Under the pieces are notes generated by a model that did no database searches, was not told the origin of the DNA, and saw nothing but the letters and a program-made list of their open reading frames with translations. From Bacteroidales bacterium (GTDB lineage Bacteria > Bacteroidota > Bacteroidia > Bacteroidales > P3), in the NCBI GenBank assembly GCA_024685285.1, contig JAIKVZ010000038.1:28974-92973 (forward strand): a stretch of DNA of 64,000 bases, in the 5' to 3' direction. The first letter of the stretch is position 1. The number at the start of each line of letters is the position of its first letter. This document shows, in pieces, positions 35,676 through 44,214 of the stretch. A program made the translations under genes and the position numbers.

Positions 35676-37403
35676 TTATCTTAAGCGAAGATTCTGCCAG
35701 GCATCTTTGTAGCGACCGCCCGTGACGCCAGAAATTTGTTGTAGTTTGCCTTGCAGTGCAGACTCTTTGCTCACGTTGCGTTCAACACTCTCAAACAAGT
35801 CTTGGTAGGTGATCGGGTCTATCTCGCCAGCAGCACCTTTGATTTCTTTGAGAAGGTAGTATGTCAGAAAACCGTGGTGTTGGTCGTCAAAAGAGAATGC
35901 TGTTTTGTTGAAATCGGCGGCGAGCAGTATCACCACGTCCTCGCGGATATTGGCTTTGCGATTCTTAGATTTGCCTTTGTTGGGTTGTTCGCAGCGCAGC
36001 ATGGGTGAACCGGAACGGGTGTTGCCATCGAAAGAGGCATCAAAAATCATGGTGATGTTGCGAGCTGGGGTGCCCTTGAACCAACGGCAGAGAGAGTCAA
36101 TACTTATGCATTGGTTGAGTAGGCGCTCGGCATCCTTGTTTTTGAGGGTGATGTCGTATGTTGAAAGAGGTGTTGTTTTGCCTTTGCGGGTCTCGCCGTT
36201 GAGTGCCTTGATGGCATCAATGTTAATCTTGTTGGGAATTATGTAGGCTTGGCCTGTGGTGCTGGTAATGCCGTTGCCAGCATAGTAAATATATAGGTCT
36301 GCTGCAGGGGCGGCTGAGCCATCGGCTGAACGTCCGGCAATGGCGCGGGCATTGTTTTTTAGCCACTCAACACCCAAGGTCTTTATTTCCTCGCGGGAGG
36401 CGTTGTTTATCAGTTTAACTTGGCGCTCTGGAATGCCGAGAGCTTTGACAAAATATTGGCGCATCATAGCACCGTCGTTAGAGGCGAATGGCACTGAGGG
36501 TACAGCTCCAAAGTTGTAGTCCTCGTTGGCTATTACAAGTACGAAGGCATTGTTATATGCTGCATCGGTGCGCTGTGGTATGTTGAAATCGACATAGTCA
36601 TCTTGAATCTTGTCGGCGGTCATGTCTTTTATAGTCTCGCTGAAAGCATCGTGAACAGTTAGTTCGATACTGGTGCGGCGATATTGCGACCCAATGTCGC
36701 TGAACGACTTGGTGATGTAGTAAAAGGTATTGTGGGTAGAGCGCAGGTTGCGTACATTATTCTCAAGAAAGTTGCGAACAGACTGGGCACGCAGGTATGC
36801 AAGCTGTGCGTTGTTGCTTAGACCCTCTTCTTGAGAAATGGAAATACGTATCTGTTCGTCATTGTAGGTTACGGGGCAGTAGCGGAAGTCGCCGAACTCA
36901 CCGTTGTAGTCTATGTGGACAATTTCGGCAGCATCGGTGGTTGAGGTGATACGGGCGGTAACCTCTTTACCGGAACTGAATATGTCATTGCAAATGCCCT
37001 CGACGAATGTCTTGGTGAGGTTGCATATAGCACGGCACGAGTTGGAAGCATCCCATAGATATGAACCCGAAGGGTAGTCGTCGGTCACACCTTCAAAATG
37101 GCGGCAATTGTAACTGATGTCGAACACGTAGTTGAGTTCTGGCTTGCCGTCTTCCCGAGTGTCTTCAACGATGTTGGTTTTGATGCTTACAAACGATTCA
37201 TCATAAAGTTTTTGGTCGTTGGGCAGGCTGACAAGAATCTGCTCGGCCTTTTTGGTCATTGCCTTTTGGCGATTTTGTATGTCTTGCTGCAAGAAATCGC
37301 GTATGGCAGCTTGGTACTGGCTATTGACATTTGTTTCCGATTCTTGGGCTGACGCTGTCAGGCTGAAGATTAATGCTACGGCAATGAATAATATTCTTTT
37401 CAT
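35676..37403 (-). CDS. Exported caspase-fold protein with degenerate catalytic dyad
   Basis: 575 residues from ATG 37401-37403 (MKRILFIAVALIFSLTASAQ, signal peptide). The N-terminal about 270 residues have no clear family but contain an LRAQSVRNFLENN segment like OmpA-type domains. From about residue 285 a C14 caspase p20-like fold starts (NAFVLVIANEDYNFG, PFASNDGAMMRQYFVKALG). In active enzymes the His is in YYAGHG and the Cys in DACFSG; here they read YYAGNG and DASFDG, so both dyad residues are replaced by Asn and Ser. The protein is probably not a peptidase in the usual sense. A -7 element TATCTTTG (complement of 37441-37448) lies just upstream. Function unknown. Confidence 0.82.
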   Translation of the reverse strand: MKRILFIAVALIFSLTASAQESETNVNSQYQAAIRDFLQQDIQNRQKAMTKKAEQILVSLPNDQKLYDESFVSIKTNIVEDTREDGKPELNYVFDISYNCRHFEGVTDDYPSGSYLWDASNSCRAICNLTKTFVEGICNDIFSSGKEVTARITSTTDAAEIVHIDYNGEFGDFRYCPVTYNDEQIRISISQEEGLSNNAQLAYLRAQSVRNFLENNVRNLRSTHNTFYYITKSFSDIGSQYRRTSIELTVHDAFSETIKDMTADKIQDDYVDFNIPQRTDAAYNNAFVLVIANEDYNFGAVPSVPFASNDGAMMRQYFVKALGIPERQVKLINNASREEIKTLGVEWLKNNARAIAGRSADGSAAPAADLYIYYAGNGITSTTGQAYIIPNKINIDAIKALNGETRKGKTTPLSTYDITLKNKDAERLLNQCISIDSLCRWFKGTPARNITMIFDASFDGNTRSGSPMLRCEQPNKGKSKNRKANIREDVVILLAADFNKTAFSFDDQHHGFLTYYLLKEIKGAAGEIDPITYQDLFESVERNVSKESALQGKLQQISGVTGGRYKDAWQNLRLR

Positions 37404-37440
37404 GTTATGAATTGTGATTGTGCTACTTGTTTTCAAACTG

Positions 37441-37448
37441 CAAAGATA
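37441..37448 (-). promoter_or_regulatory. -7 element of the caspase-like gene
   Basis: TATCTTTG on the minus strand, about 38 bases before the start codon. It also separates this gene from the bat operon upstream. Confidence 0.55.
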
Positions 37449-37457
37449 CAAAAAAAA

Positions 37458-37871
37458 TCAGATATGGGCAATTTTGATTGCAAATTTCTTTTGTAGTCGA
37501 CCTCGACATAGATATAATGCTAAGGCGTAAATACCTGCAATGCTGAGTGTTATCAGTGCTGTGACGACCTCGCTTAAATGTAGTGTGTAAAGCCCGGCAA
37601 AGGCTGCTAAGATGACAAAAGCGGGCAGAACATAGGCCAACAAGACGGCTTGCAGACCGTTTTTGTCGCTGATGGCAACATTGACAGAATCGCCTGCAGC
37701 ATAGTCTTGCCAGTCGGGGGTATATACATTGAGTCGCTTTTCTTGCCCTTCAGCCATGCCGCAGTGTGCATGAGCCTCACAGTGGGCACAGGCACTGGTC
37801 ACCTTTATGCCTACCTCGACACAGCCGTCATGAACTGAAAGAACGGTTCCGGTATGATTTATCTGCTGCAT
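37458..37871 (-). CDS. RseC/MucC-family membrane protein
   Basis: 137 residues from ATG 37869-37871; longer track start overlaps batE. N-terminal soluble region with the cysteine cluster CAHCEAHAHCG, then two transmembrane helices (AVLLAYVLPAFVILAAFAGLY and VVTALITLSIAGIYALALYLC). This is the RseC/MucC layout; in proteobacteria these proteins modulate sigma-E or SoxR reduction. In Bacteroidota such genes are usually beside rnf genes, which are not here. Last gene of the bat operon, 5 bases after batE. Confidence 0.8.
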   Translation of the reverse strand: MQQINHTGTVLSVHDGCVEVGIKVTSACAHCEAHAHCGMAEGQEKRLNVYTPDWQDYAAGDSVNVAISDKNGLQAVLLAYVLPAFVILAAFAGLYTLHLSEVVTALITLSIAGIYALALYLCRGRLQKKFAIKIAHI

Positions 37872-37876
37872 GGCGG

Positions 37877-38626
37877 TTATATTATTTCTATATCTGATAT
37901 TGGAACCCACCCTGTTGTGCCGTCGCTCAGCCTGATTTTGTGCCATCCGCCGAGAGTTTCGTCAACCTTGGCTTTTGTCCCTTCGTGTATTATGAACTTA
38001 TCAACGCTGTCGTACTCGGGGGCACCTTTTACCACAATGGCTTGTTGTGTTACAACAGCGTAGTCATGGCGAGAAGCGCGAATCGAAGCTGATATGGTCA
38101 CAGCTATGGTGGCTGCAAGTAGTATGACAGACACAAAGCCTATAAGTGCCATGGTCCTACGTTGACGATAATCGTTTGAAAGCATAAGGATTACTATGGC
38201 TGCACAGCATATGGCCAGAAGGCAAAGCAACAAAGTGCGCCATCCGCGAGGGGTGAGCAATTGCACTACTGAGGTGTACCATTTGGCTAAGAGAAACTGT
38301 GGTATCGCGGCAATGCGATCGGTTGTACGGCTTTCGGCCAAAGCTAGGTTTTCCTTGGCATCACTGTCTGAGGGTTTGATTCTTAGAGCTCGCTCATAGT
38401 TGAGTATAGCCAATCCATTCTGATTCAAACGATAGTAGCAGTTGCCCAGATTGTAGTACAAAACAAACGATTCCTGCCCGTTGTGCAATATCTGTTCATA
38501 TATTTCGGCAGAGGCTTCGTAGTTGCCAGTCTGATAGGCTTGCTCTGCTTCTTGCAGTGTCTGGGCATTGAATGGTGCTGCAAGTGCAATAAGGCAGATT
38601 GTTAGTATTGTTTTTTTTATGTTCAT
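37877..38626 (-). CDS. batE: BatE: TPR and SH3-type domain membrane protein
   Basis: 249 residues from ATG 38624-38626 (MNIKKTILTICLIALAAPFNAQ, signal peptide). TPR repeats occupy about residues 23-95 (AEQAYQTGNYEASAEIYEQI, YYNLGNCYYRLNQNG), followed by two transmembrane segments (LLLCLLAICCAAIVILML, ALIGFVSVILLAATIAV) and a C-terminal bacterial SH3-like domain (VVKGAPEYDS...IHEGTKAKVDETLGGWHKIRLSDG). This matches BatE of the Bacteroides aerotolerance operon. The SH3 domain likely faces the periplasm. 16 bases after batD. Confidence 0.85.
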   Translation of the reverse strand: MNIKKTILTICLIALAAPFNAQTLQEAEQAYQTGNYEASAEIYEQILHNGQESFVLYYNLGNCYYRLNQNGLAILNYERALRIKPSDSDAKENLALAESRTTDRIAAIPQFLLAKWYTSVVQLLTPRGWRTLLLCLLAICCAAIVILMLSNDYRQRRTMALIGFVSVILLAATIAVTISASIRASRHDYAVVTQQAIVVKGAPEYDSVDKFIIHEGTKAKVDETLGGWHKIRLSDGTTGWVPISDIEII

Positions 38627-38642
38627 GTCGCAGTGTTGTCTT

Positions 38643-40463
38643 TTACAGTGATGCAATTGCTTGTAGTGCTTCATCGAATATTGCTTGGCGTTTTGCCGAC
38701 GGGTCGCTTGGGGCAAAGCGAGCCATATCAACGTCTTGAAGCAGTTTCATAATGTCTTCTTGTACAGAAGGACTAACATTTTTGGACTGGAGGCATTGTT
38801 TCACTGTGTCGCGGTTGAGTTCGGCAAGTTCTATGTTATATTTGTCGGCAATGCATCCCCAAATCGCTTTGTATATTTCTTCATAGAAGTGTTCGTTATC
38901 GTTGGCTTTTAGGTAAACAGCGGCTTTTTTCAATCTGCGGCGCGCCATACGTGTAGCTTGTTTGAGTCTTGTACCAGCAATGTCTCGATTATCGGCCTGC
39001 AATTTGCGCCCGTAGGCGTATGTTGCTAAAGATAATCCGACAATTGCAGCGATGGCTATCCAGAACCAAACCACAGCTTTGTCACCCAATTGGCGTTGTT
39101 TCAAGCTATAGTGTCCCAATTTGATGTAGTTGATGTCTCTATTGAGCATCTTTACATCGTCTTTACTGCTGGCTGTAGCCATAGCTTTTGGGTCGCCAGC
39201 TTTTACGTTTAAACGTTGGGCTTCAACGTGTTTTATTATATAGCGTCCGGACGAGGGGTCAAAATAGGCAAATTCATAGGCTGGTATCTTGAATTCGCCC
39301 TGACTGCGGGGAATGAGAACCCACTCGTATGTGCGACTGCCGCTTACGCCATTGTCGCTTTTTGTTATCTTGTCTTTGACTTCAGGGTCGTATGTCTCGA
39401 ATACTTTTGGCAAATTCAGTTCAGGAGTGTTGATAAGCATGAGATTACCAGTACCGCTGATAGTTATGCGATAGGTTACTGCCTCGTTGGCTCGTACACT
39501 ATTGGTGTTGACACCTCCATTGACTTCAAATCTGCCTACAGCACCCGTATATCCGTCGGGAGGGGAAGGGAGTGGTTTTACTTTGACATTAAGTGCGTTG
39601 GTTGTGAGTTTGCGCTCGACAGCCTGGGCAGAGTTGAAGAAAGGGTCGTCGAAGAGATCCCATATGGTACCTGAACGGCGGCGTTGGCGCTGAACCATAG
39701 CTAGCACATTAAGATCAAGAGGCTCTATTCGTATAGTGCCACTCTCTTGGGCAAAAAGAGCTCCACGTCTGATTTCAGCCACTTGGTATCGCTGGCCGTT
39801 GACGGTTTCCTCATATTGTTTCACCTCTTTGCCAACACTTAGGTCCTCGGCCCAAAATCCCTTGTTGCCGGGCAACTTGTCTATCTGGAATTGGCTTATT
39901 GGTACCTGAGTGTATATCTTATAGGTAATAATGGCCTGTTCGCCTTGGTATAGGTTGCTTTTGTTTATTGAGGCGCGTGCAAAGAGTGTGGTGTTATCAA
40001 TCTTGGTGGTTTGTTGCTGATGGTTGCTCCACGGGTCGAAAGGGTCGCGTCGTTGTTGTTGCTGACGCTGCTGCTGTTGCTGCTGGCTCAACTTTTCGAC
40101 TTTGATAGTGAAAGGCTCTGAACTCACGGTCTTTCCGTCGACGGTGCAGGAGGCTGCCCCGATGTTGAAAGTGCCATCTTGGTCGGCCAGTATCACATAT
40201 GTATAACCAGTTGATACCGAATGGCTCACTTTGCCGTTGATGAAAGATGTGCTGCTGCTACTTGAAGTGCTCGGACCGCTCAGTACACTGAGACCTTTGA
40301 AAGATGGCCCTCGGAAACTTGAGGAATTCGCGTTAACCTCAAAACGTACTTGAAACCTATCGCCAGCCGAGACGCTACGTGGTGCACTTACGGACATCTC
40401 TTGTCCGCCAGCCGTAGAGAAACTAAGTATGGCTAAAAGTATGATTGTCAGTCTGTATTTCAT
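38643..40463 (-). CDS. batD: BatD: oxygen-tolerance/aerotolerance protein
   Basis: 606 residues. Signal peptide MKYRLTIILLAILSFSTAGGQ, then repeated Ig-like BatD domains (VSAPRSVSAGDRFQVRFEVNANS..., GRFEVNGGVNTNSVRANEAVTYRITISGTGN), a Gln-rich tract near residue 130 (QQQQQRQQQQRRD), one transmembrane helix near 480 (AVVWFWIAIAAIVGLSLATYAYG) and a cytoplasmic helical tail. This is the BatD (PF13584-type) layout. The Bat proteins form an envelope complex needed for aerotolerance and stress survival in Bacteroides fragilis and relatives. It lies 4 bases after batC. Confidence 0.9.
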   Translation of the reverse strand: MKYRLTIILLAILSFSTAGGQEMSVSAPRSVSAGDRFQVRFEVNANSSSFRGPSFKGLSVLSGPSTSSSSSTSFINGKVSHSVSTGYTYVILADQDGTFNIGAASCTVDGKTVSSEPFTIKVEKLSQQQQQQRQQQQRRDPFDPWSNHQQQTTKIDNTTLFARASINKSNLYQGEQAIITYKIYTQVPISQFQIDKLPGNKGFWAEDLSVGKEVKQYEETVNGQRYQVAEIRRGALFAQESGTIRIEPLDLNVLAMVQRQRRRSGTIWDLFDDPFFNSAQAVERKLTTNALNVKVKPLPSPPDGYTGAVGRFEVNGGVNTNSVRANEAVTYRITISGTGNLMLINTPELNLPKVFETYDPEVKDKITKSDNGVSGSRTYEWVLIPRSQGEFKIPAYEFAYFDPSSGRYIIKHVEAQRLNVKAGDPKAMATASSKDDVKMLNRDINYIKLGHYSLKQRQLGDKAVVWFWIAIAAIVGLSLATYAYGRKLQADNRDIAGTRLKQATRMARRRLKKAAVYLKANDNEHFYEEIYKAIWGCIADKYNIELAELNRDTVKQCLQSKNVSPSVQEDIMKLLQDVDMARFAPSDPSAKRQAIFDEALQAIASL

Positions 40464-40467
40464 GCTA

Positions 40468-41256
40468 CTACCAGTCTTTGTCGATTTTTATGGGTTTGCC
40501 CGCACGCACTTGGCGGTTTTGTTCTTTCATGGTTTGGCGCTCGTTGTTCTTCACAGCTTCGAGCATACGCTCAGCATCTTGGCGGCGTTGTTGCTCGGCT
40601 TTCTGATTTTGGTTTGGCTCGGGTTTGGTTCGGGTTTGGTTCGGGTTTGGCTGTTCTTGCCTACCCTGTTGCTGTTGTTGATCCTGTTGGCTCTGGTCTT
40701 TTTGTTGGTCTTGGTTGCCTTGTTGCTGCTTGTTTTGCTGGTTTTGTTGATCGCTGTTGCCGCCACCGCCCTGCTGTTGTTGCTGTTGTTGAGCTTGTTG
40801 CAGCATCTTCATGGCATAGCTTAGGTTATATCTGGTGTCATCGTTATTTGGGTCGAGTTTCAGTGCCTCCTGGTAGTTGGTCACAGCTTGTTTGAAATTC
40901 TCCATACCGTTGGCTTTGTCTGCCAGTCCTTGTTGTAAATAACTGTTGCCAAGGTTATGCAGGGTTTGACTGCGTTGGGCAGGGGTGAGGTTTGCGCTCT
41001 CAAGGGCCGTGCCGTATTGGCGTGCTGCCTCTGTGTAGTTTTTATTACGGTATAGTGTATTGCCTAAGTTGTAGTGGCTTTTGTAATAGGTGGAGTCAAT
41101 CTCGAGGGCTTTGCGGTATTCTATTTCGGCGCGGTCATAGTGTTCTCGTTTGTACTGGCGATTGCCGTCACGCACTTTGCCATTGGGTTTCTGCGCCAGT
41201 GCAGGCGTGGCGATGAGTAAAAGCATCAATACTATATGTATTCTTGAGGTTTTCAT
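40468..41256 (-). CDS. batC: BatC: TPR protein with Gln-rich tail
   Basis: 262 residues. Signal peptide MKTSRIHIVLMLLLIATPALA, TPR repeats at about 30-155 (VRDGNRQYKREHYDRAEIEYRKAL, YYKSHYNLGNTLYRNKNYTEAARQY), then a long Gln/Asn/Gly-rich low-complexity region with PNPNQTRTKPEPNQ. The DNA for the last stretch carries a TTCGGGTTTGG-type tandem repeat related to the dispersed intergenic repeat. Overlaps batB by 4 bases and precedes batD by 4 bases. Confidence 0.88.
   Translation of the reverse strand: MKTSRIHIVLMLLLIATPALAQKPNGKVRDGNRQYKREHYDRAEIEYRKALEIDSTYYKSHYNLGNTLYRNKNYTEAARQYGTALESANLTPAQRSQTLHNLGNSYLQQGLADKANGMENFKQAVTNYQEALKLDPNNDDTRYNLSYAMKMLQQAQQQQQQQGGGGNSDQQNQQNKQQQGNQDQQKDQSQQDQQQQQGRQEQPNPNQTRTKPEPNQNQKAEQQRRQDAERMLEAVKNNERQTMKEQNRQVRAGKPIKIDKDW
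40611..40650 (+). repeat. G-rich tandem repeat inside batC
   Basis: About three 11-base units of TTCGGGTTTGG type. Related in composition and period to the dispersed G-rich repeat, but T rather than A follows GGGTT. It encodes Pro/Asn/Glu-rich residues of the disordered tail on the other strand. Confidence 0.55.
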
Positions 41257-42326
41257 GTCGTTTGATTGTTGTTTTTTTGCAGTAAGCGTTGTAGGTTGAA
41301 TCGGCGGTTGCGACGCTCATATATCAGTATCTCAGCCACGAGGCATATAATTGCTGCCGACAAAGGATATTGGTACCGACTTTCGTATTCGCTGAAAGTG
41401 GCTTCGCCATACTGTTCTTTATCTAATTTCTCTATAACTTGCAGCACCTCGTTCATACTGTTGCTGGCGTTGCCGGCTCTCACGTAGGCACCATTTCCAG
41501 CCCGTGCAATTTCCGACAACATGGTCTCATTGAGTTTGGTCATCACTATTGAGCCGTCTTGAGCTCGCTTGTAACTATTGCGGCGGCCACGGGAGTCGTA
41601 CTCAGGTATGGGAGTGCCTTCGTTTAGACCCATGCCGATAGTGCATACTCGAACATCTTCAGATGCTGCCTTTTGGGCTGCGGCAACAGCGTCGTCCTCA
41701 TGATTTTCTCCATCAGATATTATTATAATTGCACGTCCTTTTGAACGCACCCACTCTCGGTCAGGGTCGTCATAGCCCAAGGTCTGCATAGCCGTGTTTA
41801 TCGCGTCGCCTATGGCAGTGCCCTGAGTAGAAATTTGGTCGCACGATATTTGGTCAAGGAACAGTTTTGCAGCACTATAGTCGTTGGTAAGCGGCATCTG
41901 CACAAAACTCGTACCGGCAAAAATAACCAGCGACACGCGGTCGCCTGCCAGTTCCGAAAGTAGGTTGCCTATAGCCCGTTTGCTACGCTCAAGTCGGTTC
42001 GGCTGTATATCTTCGGCCATCATGCTGTTTGATATGTCAAGGCAAATTGCGATGTCGCTTCCCTGCCGTTTGGCTTCTTGCAGGCGTGTGCCGGCCTGAG
42101 GGTTGGCCAAGGCTATGATGAGCAGGGCAAGAGCCATCAATATCAATACTATTTTGAATGTGGGCCTGTAGCGCGATGCATCAGGTACCAAGCGCCCCAG
42201 CATCTTGGTGTCGGCAAAGCGGCCCAATCGTTTGCGTTGGAGATGCCGCTCTATCACCCATGCCGCCGCCAGTAGTGGTATAAGTATCAGTAACCAAAGT
42301 AGTTGTGTATGCTCAAAGTGTATCAT
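41253..42326 (-). CDS. batB: BatB: VWA-domain membrane protein
   Basis: 357 residues. N-terminal membrane helices (LLWLLILIPLLAAAWVI; FKIVLILMALALLIIALA), a von Willebrand A domain with the MIDAS motif DIAICLDISNSMMAEDI, and a C-terminal helix near 330 (SAAIICLVAEILIYE). GTAIGDAINTAM and IIIISDGENHE are further MIDAS residues. Matches BatB. It follows batA by 10 bases. Confidence 0.92.
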   Translation of the reverse strand: MIHFEHTQLLWLLILIPLLAAAWVIERHLQRKRLGRFADTKMLGRLVPDASRYRPTFKIVLILMALALLIIALANPQAGTRLQEAKRQGSDIAICLDISNSMMAEDIQPNRLERSKRAIGNLLSELAGDRVSLVIFAGTSFVQMPLTNDYSAAKLFLDQISCDQISTQGTAIGDAINTAMQTLGYDDPDREWVRSKGRAIIIISDGENHEDDAVAAAQKAASEDVRVCTIGMGLNEGTPIPEYDSRGRRNSYKRAQDGSIVMTKLNETMLSEIARAGNGAYVRAGNASNSMNEVLQVIEKLDKEQYGEATFSEYESRYQYPLSAAIICLVAEILIYERRNRRFNLQRLLQKNNNQTT

Positions 42327-42336
42327 TGCAGTCGGA

Positions 42337-43335
42337 TTAAGGTGTTGTGCGATAAAGTGTCAGACGCAGGGCGACCTCCAATAGCAGGGTAGCCAAAGCC
42401 ATGATAAGGAAAGGCATATATTCGTCGCGAGATTGCGAGTATTGAGTTACATCGATTTTGCTTTTCTCCATCTCGTCTATCTGGTTGAAGATATGTTCCA
42501 ATGCTGTTTTGTTGGTAGCTCTGAAATATTCGCCGCCGTCGGTGCCTGCTGCCATTGAGCGCATTAGCGGTTCATCTATTTCTACATCTATGTTCTGGTA
42601 GCGAGTGTGGCCAAAAGCGTCCTTGAAAGGGTAGGGGGCTTTGCCGAGCGAGCCAACACCAATGGTGTAAAGCCTAATGCCATAGAGGTTGGCTATCTCG
42701 GCTGCACTTTGAGGGTCTACGGAGCCTTGGTTGTTGACACCGTCGGTTAGAAGAATGATGACTTTGCTTTTGGCTTGGCTGTCTTTGATGCGGTTTATGG
42801 CTGTGGCAAGACCGTCACCAAGCGCGGTACCGTCTTTGAGCGAGCCGAGTTTCAGTTTAGCCAGTTGCCCAAGAAGTATATGGTGGTCGATGGTTAGCGG
42901 CACCTGGGTGTATGCTTCGCCAGCAAAGACAACTAATCCCATTCGATCGCTGTGACGTCCCTCAATGAAACCTGCGGCCACTTTCTTAGCTGCTTCAAGG
43001 CGATTGGGTTTGAAGTCTTCTGCCAACATACTGCCAGAAACATCCATAGCCATCACTATGTCTATACCTTCGACTTTTGTCTCGCGGCGGCTGAGCATAC
43101 TTTGCGGTCTGGCCAACGCTATGATGGCAGCTGTTATGGCTATGAGACGTAGTGCATACAGGGCAGGGTAGAGCCTTTGCCGCAGTGTGGGTCTGAGACC
43201 GTTGAGAATGCTTGTGTCTGAATATTGTAGGGCGGCGTGTTGCTTACGGTATTTAAATATGTACCACACTATTAGTGCAGGCACTATAAGCAGCAAGAGC
43301 AGGAGCCATGGATGGGCAAAGGTTAGGCTACTCAT
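42337..43335 (-). CDS. batA: BatA: VWA-domain membrane protein
   Basis: 332 residues. Two N-terminal membrane segments, a VWA domain with DIVMAMDVSGSMLAEDF (MIDAS), GTALGDGLATAI and VIILLTDGVNNQG, and a C-terminal helix (FLIMALATLLLEVALRL). This is the BatA layout. Overlaps the upstream gene by 8 bases. Confidence 0.92.
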   Translation of the reverse strand: MSSLTFAHPWLLLLLLIVPALIVWYIFKYRKQHAALQYSDTSILNGLRPTLRQRLYPALYALRLIAITAAIIALARPQSMLSRRETKVEGIDIVMAMDVSGSMLAEDFKPNRLEAAKKVAAGFIEGRHSDRMGLVVFAGEAYTQVPLTIDHHILLGQLAKLKLGSLKDGTALGDGLATAINRIKDSQAKSKVIILLTDGVNNQGSVDPQSAAEIANLYGIRLYTIGVGSLGKAPYPFKDAFGHTRYQNIDVEIDEPLMRSMAAGTDGGEYFRATNKTALEHIFNQIDEMEKSKIDVTQYSQSRDEYMPFLIMALATLLLEVALRLTLYRTTP

Positions 43336-44206
43336 GGTTTTCGGCCTCCTTTGCCTCGGGTTGCTGTGCCGTTATAATGGCGGCGGTATGCTCTATTATT
43401 GCGCGTGCTTCATTCATAGACAGGTTGTGCTCATCTGGCAACGGCTCCGATTTGGCGAACTTGACCATATCAGCCCGTTGCAGCATATCGGCGAGTTGTT
43501 GTACATCATCTGGAGTTGAGTATGGCGAGGTCTGGTATGACGACACGGTCTGGTCGGTAGTCATGTCGGTTGAAGGAATGTTGCAGGCTTCTTCAAGATA
43601 GTTTCGCACTATATCTGTGAGGAGTGTATAATACTCTTTGCAACGGCCTGATTGCCAAAGATTACGTGTGCGTAGAGCTTCGAGTTCGGCTAATGCTCTC
43701 ACGTGGGCTGGCACTTGGGGCGGTTCTGGACGTGAGAGGAAACTCTTTTTAGGGAATTTTCTCCGAACCCAAACCGAACCTAACCCGACCCCAACCAGTG
43801 CTAAAGCCAGTAAAAACCAGCGTGCTATCTCCCAGAAAGTGTAGGGCTCGCGTTGCAGTGGCGCTATGTCGCGTATTTGCGCGCTGGCGGTGTCAACGTC
43901 TGGCACATCGGAGACACTGAGTATGAGCGAGTCGTCATTGCCTAAACGCAAGCTGTGCCGCCCGGGTTCGAAGCAGGTTATGACTGTGGTTTGTGTCTGG
44001 CTCTCGTTGTCGAATTCTTGGCTTACGGCAACTATGCTGTTTTGTGTCAGTGCCTCGGCAGAGGGGTACTGCTCAGCCCTGATTATTGTGAGCCGCGCCT
44101 GCTGGCCTATCATTATACTGTCGGGTTCAAGCCTATAGGTGGCTTGTGCCTGGCAGATGGCGACGGCCGAGAGCAGCAATATTGCTATGGTTGTTATTTT
44201 GTGCAT
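43328..44206 (-). CDS. BatD/DUF4381-like membrane protein of the bat operon
   Basis: 292 residues. Signal peptide MHKITTIAILLLSAVAICQAQ, an Ig/BatD-like periplasmic part (about 22-125), one transmembrane helix (WEIARWFLLALALVGVGLGSVWV), and a cytoplasmic helical C-terminal region with the DxxRNYLEE element seen in DUF4381-like proteins. Genes with this layout sit between the DUF58 and batA genes in many Bacteroidota. At the end of the membrane helix the coding DNA contains a degenerate copy of the G-rich repeat. 8 bases after the DUF58 gene and overlapping batA. Confidence 0.75.
   Translation of the reverse strand: MHKITTIAILLLSAVAICQAQATYRLEPDSIMIGQQARLTIIRAEQYPSAEALTQNSIVAVSQEFDNESQTQTTVITCFEPGRHSLRLGNDDSLILSVSDVPDVDTASAQIRDIAPLQREPYTFWEIARWFLLALALVGVGLGSVWVRRKFPKKSFLSRPEPPQVPAHVRALAELEALRTRNLWQSGRCKEYYTLLTDIVRNYLEEACNIPSTDMTTDQTVSSYQTSPYSTPDDVQQLADMLQRADMVKFAKSEPLPDEHNLSMNEARAIIEHTAAIITAQQPEAKEAENHE
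43763..43798 (-). repeat. Degenerate G-rich repeat inside a bat-operon gene
   Basis: On the minus strand it contains GGTCGGGTTAGGTTCGG followed by TTTGGGTTCGG. It encodes the end of the membrane helix and the basic residues after it (LVGVGLGSVWVRRK), so it could be a chance outcome of Gly/Val/Leu codons. Confidence 0.45.
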
Positions 44207-44214
44207 GGTTTAGG

